Position numbers and translations under genes: made by a program
Virus record (IMG/VR): IMGVR_UViG_3300011116_000282
Span: 1-25,357 of that record
DNA: 25,357 nucleotides
Source: a virus
Strand: one strand, 5' to 3'
In this document: positions 20,704 through 25,357 of the stretch, piece after piece
How the letters are laid out: each line of letters begins with the position of its first letter
How positions within the stretch are numbered: the stretch's first letter is position 1
The notes under the pieces: model-generated
Told to the model about the DNA's origin: nothing
Database searches by the model: none
The model's input: only the letters and a program-made list of their open reading frames with translations

Positions 20704-21048
20704 GTGAAATTTACAGATGCACTTCAAAACGTAATGAATATCCAACAAAGAGTGATGTTTCCTCATCAAGCCAAGAAGACATCAATCGAAGCAGCTTTAT
20801 CGGTTCATCCTAAGCTGACTGAAAAGGCAATCGAAGTTCTCGAATACGCTTACGACATGGGTTATCAAGGCTTCACAGACATTGATCTGAGTCGTCAGTT
20901 TGATTGTCAGACAAGCACTTATAGAAGCATCCGCTCGCGGCTCGAAGATTTGCATTTAATCGCGATGACAAATCGGACAGTGAAATATCCAGAACGAGGC
21001 AATAACTGCTTTCATACCGTGTTCATTCATAAGGATTTTGTAAGATGA
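20704..21048 (+). CDS. Winged-helix early protein, 114 aa
   Basis: GTG start at 20704, fixed by AGGAGA at 20693-20698 (5-nt spacing). The C-terminal half (GYQGFTDIDLSRQFDCQTST, then YRSIRSRLEDLHLIAM) reads as a winged helix-turn-helix: helix, recognition helix with S/T-rich turn, then a two-strand wing carrying RTVKYPERG. Such proteins in phages are usually small DNA-binding regulators or replication helpers. First gene of the rightward early operon and coupled to the Cro-like gene by ATGA. Confidence 0.72.
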   Translation: MKFTDALQNVMNIQQRVMFPHQAKKTSIEAALSVHPKLTEKAIEVLEYAYDMGYQGFTDIDLSRQFDCQTSTYRSIRSRLEDLHLIAMTNRTVKYPERGNNCFHTVFIHKDFVR

Positions 21049-21284
21049 AAATTGAAATTAAATCGGTTCGCGAACTTATACAGCATCTCGGAAGCCAAAC
21101 GGCTGTCGCTAAAAAGATCGGACTCACACAAGGTGCGGTTTCACAATGGGCGGTCACTGGTCGCATTATGCTAAGGCATTGGAAAGCAGTTATAAAGATT
21201 GCTGAAGAACTTGGTTTTGAACTTACGGCTGAAGATTTAATGCAAATCATGTTGCGTGAGCATCGCAATCGTGGTGTTATCTGA
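21045..21284 (+). CDS. Cro-like helix-turn-helix regulator
   Basis: 79 residues. GSQTAVAKKIGLTQGAVSQW (about 16-35) is a helix-turn-helix of the Cro/YdaS type, followed by a helix with HWKAVIKIAEELGFEL and a short basic tail. It likely binds DNA as a dimer and represses early promoters, perhaps at the inverted repeat at 20642-20663. Its stop is followed by a strong terminator at 21302-21335, so the two regulators form their own transcription unit. No CI-type repressor is found opposite it. Confidence 0.8.
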   Translation: MKIEIKSVRELIQHLGSQTAVAKKIGLTQGAVSQWAVTGRIMLRHWKAVIKIAEELGFELTAEDLMQIMLREHRNRGVI

Positions 21285-21301
21285 GGGTTCCTCCCAGAAC
21301 G

Positions 21302-21335
21302 AGTGCCACTAGGTCTGCACACTTAGTGGCACTTT
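21302..21335 (+). terminator. Terminator hairpin after the regulator operon
   Basis: A stem of 13 bp (AGTGCCACTA with TAGTGGCACT, extended inward by three more pairs including one G-U) closes on CTGCAC. Only TTT follows, so it is stable but with a weak U tract. It separates the regulators from the replication genes and may be the target of antitermination. Confidence 0.6.
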
Positions 21336-21348
21336 AATCAGGTGATCA

Positions 21349-21720
21349 ATGAAATTTTGGGTTTACTATCCACCATCTGCGAATCGTTTATATCGAGCGG
21401 TTCCGAATCGTGGAGTGATAAAATCAGCAGAATATCGGCAATATCTACTTGAAAACACTTGGTTAATAAAAACACAAAAAGACAAGGGGCAACCGATCAA
21501 AGGTGCTTATGAAATCCACTACTCAATACAAAGACCAAACAAAAGAAAAAGGGATATAGACAATCTTCTCAAGCCGTTGAATGATCTCATTGTAGATGCA
21601 GGGTGTGTCGAGGATGATAGTTTATGTCAAAAAATAACCGCAGAATGGAACGGAACAGGTAATGCAATTACAGTCACAATCACAGAATTCACTAGCTTAT
21701 CAGATTCATCTGGAAGCTAA
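21349..21720 (+). CDS. rusA: RusA-family Holliday junction resolvase
   Basis: 123 residues. PPSANRLYR (8-16), KSAEYRQYL, and KRKRDIDNLLKPLNDLIVDA (65-84) followed by EDDSL are RusA hallmarks. Asp69, Asp71, Lys75 and Asp90 line up with the catalytic D70, D72, K76 and D91 known for E. coli RusA, so the enzyme should be active. It would resolve four-way junctions arising from ERF-mediated recombination or replication. The start ATG 21349 has AGGTGA about 5 nt upstream. The end overlaps the DnaA-like gene by 59 bp. Confidence 0.9.
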   Translation: MKFWVYYPPSANRLYRAVPNRGVIKSAEYRQYLLENTWLIKTQKDKGQPIKGAYEIHYSIQRPNKRKRDIDNLLKPLNDLIVDAGCVEDDSLCQKITAEWNGTGNAITVTITEFTSLSDSSGS

Positions 21721-22231
21721 GGCGAGAAAAGCACGAATCCTTGCAGCTTCACAGGATATCAACCGACTTGAGAAGCCAACACCACAAGCCATCGTTGTTG
21801 TTAACATAAAGACGCCAGAGGAGAAGCTAGAGCAACGCATCAGGGACATTTTGATGGTTGCAACGCGACCACCTAGCGACGATGAAGAACAGGCTTTCTG
21901 GCGGTCTGCAAAGCCTTGGATGAAGGGTTGCAATGTTCCACCAATTCCAAAGCGGATCATTGCCGAGTGCCTGATAAAGCATCAGATCAAATACATTCAT
22001 GTTGCTTCCGAGTGTCGAAATTTCGAACTGGTAACTTGTCGGCAAGAGATTTGCTATCGGCTCAGAGAGGAAACATCATACAGTTTACCTCAAATTGGGC
22101 GGTTGCTCGGCGGTCGGGATCATACGACTGTTTTATTTGCTATTCGTCGACACAAAGAGATTATGTTTGGTGGGCCAAAGCCAAATAAGAACAAAAAAAA
22201 TAGGCTGTTAACATCTTCAGAAAAGGTGTAA
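21662..22231 (+). CDS. DnaA domain IV-containing protein
   Basis: 189 residues. The last third (about 125-170) contains ELVTCRQEICYRLREETSYS, LPQIGRLLGGRDHTTVLFAI and RRHKEI: the DnaA C-terminal DNA-binding domain with its GGRDHTTV signature near 149-156. There is no AAA+ ATPase domain. The front part (about 1-100) is unlike DnaA: basic, then acidic and Pro-rich. Such proteins may bind DnaA boxes at a phage origin or interfere with host initiation. The ATG at 21662 lies inside the RusA gene, with GGAAC/AGG upstream; a later start is possible. Confidence 0.82.
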   Translation: MQLQSQSQNSLAYQIHLEAKARKARILAASQDINRLEKPTPQAIVVVNIKTPEEKLEQRIRDILMVATRPPSDDEEQAFWRSAKPWMKGCNVPPIPKRIIAECLIKHQIKYIHVASECRNFELVTCRQEICYRLREETSYSLPQIGRLLGGRDHTTVLFAIRRHKEIMFGGPKPNKNKKNRLLTSSEKV

Positions 22232-22238
22232 TCTAAAT

Positions 22239-22353
22239 GTTGAAGCCGCCCAGCTACCAACCGGACGGCTTCTTGTGACCACCGTGTGCGGCGATGGTCG
22301 ATAGGCAGTTTACATATACTGCTTTTCGATCCTAGCTTCAACTTAGGATCGAA
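22239..22353 (+). promoter_or_regulatory. Structured leader of the YdaU-like gene
   Basis: This non-coding gap has three hairpins in series: GAAGCCG (22242-22248) with CGGCTTC (22266-22272); GACCA/TGGTC with an inner CCG-TGTG-CGG (22276-22299); and a perfect 10-bp stem TTCGATCCTA/TAGGATCGAA (22325-22334, 22344-22353). The AGGA of the downstream gene lies inside the last stem, so its start would be masked. The loop of that stem (GCTTCAAC, 22335-22342) is complementary to GTTGAAGC (22239-22246), part of which also belongs to the first hairpin. This looks like a two-state RNA control element, or alternatively part of a replication origin. Confidence 0.55.
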
Positions 22354-22355
22354 CC

Positions 22356-23132
22356 ATGTCCATACCTTATATGCCGATTTACTGGGGCGATTATTTAGGT
22401 GACACTCAGCACCTTACAGCCATCGAACATGGTGGCTATTTACTGCTCATTTCACACTATTGGAGAACAGGTTCAATCCCAAACGACGAGGTAAAATTAT
22501 CTCGAATTTCGCGGATGACGATGAAGCAATGGAACAATCACGGGCCGACGATTATGGAGTTTTTCCCCGATGGAAAGAACAAACGAATTGATCGTGAGTT
22601 ATCTAAAATCGGTTTGAAAAGTGAAAAGATGAGATTAGCCTCAGAGAAAAGATGGAACACCAACCAAGATGCTAATTCATTGAAATCATTAGATGCAGAC
22701 GATGCTTGTGCATTGCCTGAGCAATCCATAAGCAATGCTAACCAGAACCAGAACCATAACCATATAAAACAAGAAGATAATAACTATAAGCGAACTGCAC
22801 TCGCTACGCGATTGCCAAACGATTGGAATCCATCGAATGAGGATATTGAATTTGCAAATCAGACAGGTGTTGATTGGATCAAGAACGCAGAAATATTCCG
22901 AGACTACTGGGTCGCACAGCCGGGCGTTAAAGGTCGGAAAGCAAACTGGTCGGCAACATGGAGAAACTGGGTTAGAAGGGCATCCGAGCAGAGGGTGACG
23001 CGACCGCAGAGCAAAGAAACTGCAATTGAGATGGGACGTAGATTAATTAGGGAGTTTGAAGATGACCAACAGAACACAAGCATTACAGGCAGTATCGCTA
23101 ATGTTATCAGCCTACCACGACAACAAGGTTGA
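22356..23132 (+). CDS. YdaU-like (DUF1376) replication protein
   Basis: 258 residues. The N-terminal domain (MPIYWGDYLGDTQHLTAIEH, then GGYLLLISHYWRTGSIPNDE) is the DUF1376/YdaU family common at phage replication loci. After a polar linker (about 110-150), the C-terminal part has LPNDWNPSNEDIEFANQTG and FRDYWVAQPG with WSATWRNWVRR, the pattern of the C-terminal ssDNA-binding type domain of phage initiators and DnaT-like proteins. It probably helps to load helicase or to open the origin. Its SD (AGGA) is inside a hairpin. It overlaps the next gene by 71 bp. Confidence 0.85.
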   Translation: MSIPYMPIYWGDYLGDTQHLTAIEHGGYLLLISHYWRTGSIPNDEVKLSRISRMTMKQWNNHGPTIMEFFPDGKNKRIDRELSKIGLKSEKMRLASEKRWNTNQDANSLKSLDADDACALPEQSISNANQNQNHNHIKQEDNNYKRTALATRLPNDWNPSNEDIEFANQTGVDWIKNAEIFRDYWVAQPGVKGRKANWSATWRNWVRRASEQRVTRPQSKETAIEMGRRLIREFEDDQQNTSITGSIANVISLPRQQG

Positions 23133-23424
23133 TCGTGAATTGTTTACAAAGTTAGCGGCAACAGGTCTTGAGGATTTCTCGGTTGCCGCTTTGAGAGCAA
23201 TATGTGACCCGAAGGTTGGATTGATTGCGACATCGAAGTTTATGCCGTCGATTGCCGAGATGAGGCAGTTCTGCAAGACTTATGTTGATCCTACAATTAT
23301 TGCACTGCCGCGAAAAGTAGAGCAGCCTGTCAAAATGACTGAGGAGCAAAGGCAACGGATGCTAGATAAATTTCAACAATTATCGTATTATATCGGCTCA
23401 TCGAATGAAAGGAATGACAAATGA
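23062..23424 (+). CDS. Replication-associated protein, 120 aa
   Basis: Start ATG 23062 with AGGGAG at 23049-23054 (7-nt spacing), inside the end of the YdaU-like gene. The protein is helical: RTQALQAVSLMLSAYHDNKV, FSVAALRAICDPKVG and FMPSIAEMRQFCKTY, then a charged C-terminal helix. The F-M-P-S-x-A-E motif and the gene order recall helicase-loader or primosome proteins that follow DUF1376 genes in phages, but I cannot assign a family. Coupled to the next gene by ATGA. Confidence 0.7.
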   Translation: MTNRTQALQAVSLMLSAYHDNKVDRELFTKLAATGLEDFSVAALRAICDPKVGLIATSKFMPSIAEMRQFCKTYVDPTIIALPRKVEQPVKMTEEQRQRMLDKFQQLSYYIGSSNERNDK

Positions 23425-23660
23425 ACAACGACAATCGCGGCTCTATCAGCAAAAACAAGCGTAAAGAGCAAGACAAGCATCCAGATTATCGCGGGTCAGT
23501 TACCATCGAAGGCAAGAAATATTGGATTTCAGCTTGGATAAAGCACAAGGATGGCGAGTCATTCTTGTCGATGAACTACCAGATCGAAGAAGAACAGGCA
23601 TCTAAGCCAAAACAAGCAAAACCAACGTCAAACTATGATGACGACGATATGCCATTTTAA
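23421..23660 (+). CDS. Small protein with SSB-like acidic C-terminal tip
   Basis: 79 residues. A basic N-terminus leads to HPDYRGSVTIEGKKYWISAW and IKHKDGESFLSM, a compact beta region, followed by a Lys/Gln-rich linker and the terminal DDDDMPF. That tip closely resembles the DDDIPF end of bacterial SSB, which recruits RecQ, PriA, exonucleases and primase. The core is too short for a normal OB fold. It may be a reduced ssDNA-binding or SSB-mimic protein in the replication block. A paralogue follows at once, lacking the tip. Confidence 0.75.
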   Translation: MNNDNRGSISKNKRKEQDKHPDYRGSVTIEGKKYWISAWIKHKDGESFLSMNYQIEEEQASKPKQAKPTSNYDDDDMPF

Positions 23661-23670
23661 GGATCACACT

Positions 23671-23904
23671 GTGCCATTTATGAACTCAGGCCATCTCAAT
23701 ATCAACGAGAATAAGACGCAACCCAAATACCCAGATTATCGCGGAAGCGTGAATGTAGATGGTATCGCATACTGGATCAGTGGCTGGTGGAAGACAGGCA
23801 AGGATGGGAAACCGTTCTTGTCGCTTTCATTGAGAGAGAAGGACGAGCAAATCGATGATGATGGTACTGTTTACCATCGCAGCGATGAGTTTGATGTTGT
23901 TTAA
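23671..23904 (+). CDS. Paralogue of the preceding small protein, without the tip
   Basis: 77 residues from GTG 23671 (AAGGA at 23659-23663, 7-nt spacing); ATG 23680 is the alternative. YPDYRGSVNVDGIAYWISGW and KDGKPFLSLSLREKDEQ align closely with the core of the upstream protein (P-D-Y-R-G-S-V-x-h-x-G-x-x-Y-W-I-S-x-W). The C-terminus is acidic (DDDGTVYHRSDEFDVV) but does not end in the M/I-P-F tip. A tandem duplication followed by divergence is likely. The two may form a heteromer or act at different stages. Confidence 0.72.
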   Translation: MPFMNSGHLNINENKTQPKYPDYRGSVNVDGIAYWISGWWKTGKDGKPFLSLSLREKDEQIDDDGTVYHRSDEFDVV

Positions 23905-23911
23905 TTTTAAC

Positions 23912-23998
23912 TTAAAAGATGATGTACAGACCGAATATGGTTGCACAGCAAAGCATGAATCCGACACCTTCAATGATAAATTCGATTGCATTACGCAT
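23912..23998 (-). CDS. Membrane microprotein, 28 aa
   Basis: MRNAIEFIIEGVGFMLCCAT followed by IFGLYIIF: a single hydrophobic span with one Arg at the N-terminus. GGAG stands 8 nt before ATG 23998, and a possible promoter lies upstream (TTGACC, 16 bp, AACAAT on the minus strand) with a 12-bp palindrome at 24022-24033 in its spacer. It is a lone leftward gene in a 157-bp gap between two rightward genes. The good ribosome binding site is the main support. Function unknown. Confidence 0.5.
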   Translation of the reverse strand: MRNAIEFIIEGVGFMLCCATIFGLYIIF

Positions 23999-24021
23999 TT
24001 TGCTAACTCCGATTGTTGATG

Positions 24022-24033
24022 GTATGATCATAC
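24022..24033. promoter_or_regulatory. 12-bp palindrome, possible operator
   Basis: GTATGATCATAC is a perfect palindrome in the gap between the leftward microprotein and the rightward gene at 24062. It falls in the spacer of a weak minus-strand promoter candidate. Chance occurrence cannot be excluded. Confidence 0.3.
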
Positions 24034-24061
24034 GGTCAATCAGTTAAAGAATGGTTAAGCC

Positions 24062-24760
24062 ATGAGATTTGATGTCAGATCAAACATAAATGATGTTGTG
24101 AAGCGTGTCGGTAATTTCAAAAGAGAGATACCATTTGCGACTGCTCTTGCTTTGACTCAAACGGCTATTGATTTGAAGAAACGTCAGATTCAAGAGATGA
24201 AGAACGTATTCAGTAATCCTGTTCCATATACTTTGAACGCATTAGATCATCGTCGTTCGACTAAACAAGATTTGAGATCAGAAGTTTATTTCAAAGAGTT
24301 TGCTGGTAAAGGCACACCAGCTTTCAAATATCTTATGCCAAACATCAAAGGTGGGCCTCGTAGAGCAAAGAGGCATGAACTGGCATTAAGAAGTTATGGA
24401 TTGATGGGAGCGGATAAGTTTACTGTGCCATCAAATACAACACGATTGAACTCGGCTGGCAATCTAACGGGTGGATACTATCGTCAGATGCTATCATCAG
24501 TTCAAGCGGCTGGTGATCAGAACCTGAAGAAAGGTTCACAGCGTCAGAAGAAAGCAAGAACAACATTCTTTGCAATCAAAGACAAAGGTATCTTTGAACG
24601 CAAAGGCAAACGGATTGCTCGACGATTGATCTTTGTCGATCAGCCAGTTTACAAACAGCGGTATGACTTCTACGGATTGAGCGAACGATTCACTAAGAAG
24701 AACTTCCCCATAAACTTTGAGAAGGCATTCAAGATGGCTGTAGCAACGAGGCGTCGATAA
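24062..24760 (+). CDS. Conserved phage protein, possibly tail completion (gpZ-like)
   Basis: 232 residues, very basic. The N-terminus (REIPFATALALTQTAIDLKK, then RQIQEMK and NPVPYTLNAL) followed by YLMPNIKGGPRRAKRHELAL, GNLTGGYYRQMLSSVQ and a C-terminal VDQPVYKQRYDFYG is a pattern I have seen in phage proteins of the morphogenesis region. The A-L-x-x-T-A start and the basic helical build recall minor tail protein Z (tail completion), but the resemblance is weak. Its position next to a methyltransferase and, probably, the terminase end of the genome fits a virion or assembly gene. No good SD is seen. Confidence 0.65.
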   Translation: MRFDVRSNINDVVKRVGNFKREIPFATALALTQTAIDLKKRQIQEMKNVFSNPVPYTLNALDHRRSTKQDLRSEVYFKEFAGKGTPAFKYLMPNIKGGPRRAKRHELALRSYGLMGADKFTVPSNTTRLNSAGNLTGGYYRQMLSSVQAAGDQNLKKGSQRQKKARTTFFAIKDKGIFERKGKRIARRLIFVDQPVYKQRYDFYGLSERFTKKNFPINFEKAFKMAVATRRR

Positions 24761-25350
24761 TGTTGGAAGATATAGAGCGGTCTAAGTACGAACGCATCTG
24801 GTCAATGGATGAGTACAGACAATACTCGCCGGGCAAAGAGTCAGCACTGATCGCACATAAACTATTCGCACTAACATCAACCAAGACACTGATCGACCTC
24901 GGATGCGGTACAGGTAGAGCAGGAGACGTGTTCGCATCGATAGGCTATGACGTGACGCTCGTAGACTTTGTGCCGGCAGCAGTAGAGACAAGGCAGCTAC
25001 CATTCATCGAGTCATGCCTATGGTCATTGCCTGATGATCTATATGCAGACCTCGGCTACTGCTGTGATGTCATGGAACACATACCAGAGTCCATGATCGA
25101 CAAGACACTCGACAACATACAACGAGTGATCGGCGAACAAATATTCTTTCAGATCGCATTGCAACCTGACTCATGCGGTCAACTGATAGGCGAGAGACTC
25201 CACCTAACACTCAGGTCAGCAGACCAATGGGATGAAATACTTTCAAAGAGATGGAAGAAGCAGTCAATGACATCGAATGGCATCTGGGTGCAGTGGCATG
25301 GCATAGGGGGGGGGTCTAGGTTCTTCCCAGAGGTTCCCAATGCGAGGTAA
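24760..25350 (+). CDS. Class I SAM-dependent methyltransferase
   Basis: 196 residues. KTLIDLGCGTGRAGDVFASI (about 42-61) is motif I of class I methyltransferases (D-x-G-C-G-T-G), DVTLVD the second strand with the acidic residue for SAM ribose, and YCCDVMEHIPESMID near 105 the motif IV region. The start YERIWSMDEYRQYSPGKES is typical of a phage group whose substrate I do not know; DNA, small molecule or protein are all possible. Codon choice (many CTA, ATA, ACA) differs from its neighbours. The C-terminus runs through a G9 tract at 25306-25314, so the last 12 residues are unsure. The start overlaps the previous TAA as TAATG. Confidence 0.85.
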   Translation: MLEDIERSKYERIWSMDEYRQYSPGKESALIAHKLFALTSTKTLIDLGCGTGRAGDVFASIGYDVTLVDFVPAAVETRQLPFIESCLWSLPDDLYADLGYCCDVMEHIPESMIDKTLDNIQRVIGEQIFFQIALQPDSCGQLIGERLHLTLRSADQWDEILSKRWKKQSMTSNGIWVQWHGIGGGSRFFPEVPNAR

Positions 25351-25357
25351 TTCTAAC
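25340..25357 (+). CDS. Possible start of next gene (3' truncated by window)
   Basis: ATG 25340 has AGAGG at 25329-25333 (6-nt spacing) and reads MRGNSN to the window edge. It overlaps the methyltransferase end by 11 bp. The position would suit a terminase small subunit, but six codons cannot show this. Confidence 0.25.

Noticed and set aside
22190-22200. A8 run near the end of the DnaA-domain gene as a frameshift site
   Set aside because: It lies in the poorly conserved Lys/Asn tail, and no recognisable domain follows in the other frames.
1-25357. tRNA genes, integrase, attachment sites or insertion sequences
   Set aside because: I looked for these by eye on both strands and found no cloverleaf with a T-loop, no integrase motif and no terminal inverted repeats with a transposase.

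Overview
The window is about 25 kb of a tailed double-stranded DNA phage with a long non-contractile tail (siphovirus type), moderately AT-rich and very densely coded. The host is probably an alphaproteobacterium, perhaps aquatic. Reasons for that inference: a fused prohead protease/HK97-type capsid protein, a GTA-type three-helix holin, a GH108 endolysin, tail-fibre N-termini of the kind seen in uncultured aquatic phages, and small early proteins (one ending in FGKPPPGRSALD) that I associate with rhizobial and related phages. No integrase and no recognisable CI-type repressor is visible. The terminase and portal genes and the front of the protease gene are missing, so the window is a slice of a somewhat larger genome.

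Layout. (1) 1-1424: end of the protease/major capsid fusion, closed by a strong terminator. (2) 1425-2575: a cassette of two leftward genes and one rightward gene with its own divergent promoters and terminators, resembling a moron insertion. (3) 2601-14474: head completion, tail terminator, two tandem tail-tube paralogues, tail assembly chaperone with a programmed -1 frameshift, tape measure, distal tail, hub, cell-wall peptidase-like protein, J-like tip protein and fibres. (4) 14533-17397: a virion protein and a lysis cassette (several small membrane proteins, a lipoprotein, holin, endolysin). (5) 17391-20606, leftward: early genes, many coupled by stop/start overlaps, including an HNH nuclease, an ERF single-strand annealing protein and two membrane microproteins. 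(6) 20607-20703: a symmetric divergent promoter/operator. (7) 20704-23904, rightward: winged-helix and Cro-like regulators, RusA resolvase, a DnaA domain IV protein, a YdaU-like replication protein behind a structured leader, and two paralogous small proteins, one with an SSB-like acidic tip. (8) 23912-25357: a leftward membrane microprotein, a tail-completion-like protein, a methyltransferase, and possibly the first codons of the next gene.

The strongest points beyond routine annotation are the complete -1 frameshift signal (A AAA AAC, 6-nt spacer, two-tier stem) that creates a 163-residue G-T type chaperone; the tandem tail-tube genes; the 8-6-8 inverted repeat covering both -35 boxes of the early divergent promoters; a three-hairpin leader that buries the ribosome binding site of the YdaU-like gene and has a complementary upstream arm; and three membrane microproteins of 28-29 residues. 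All functions are read from sequence by eye; no database search was possible.
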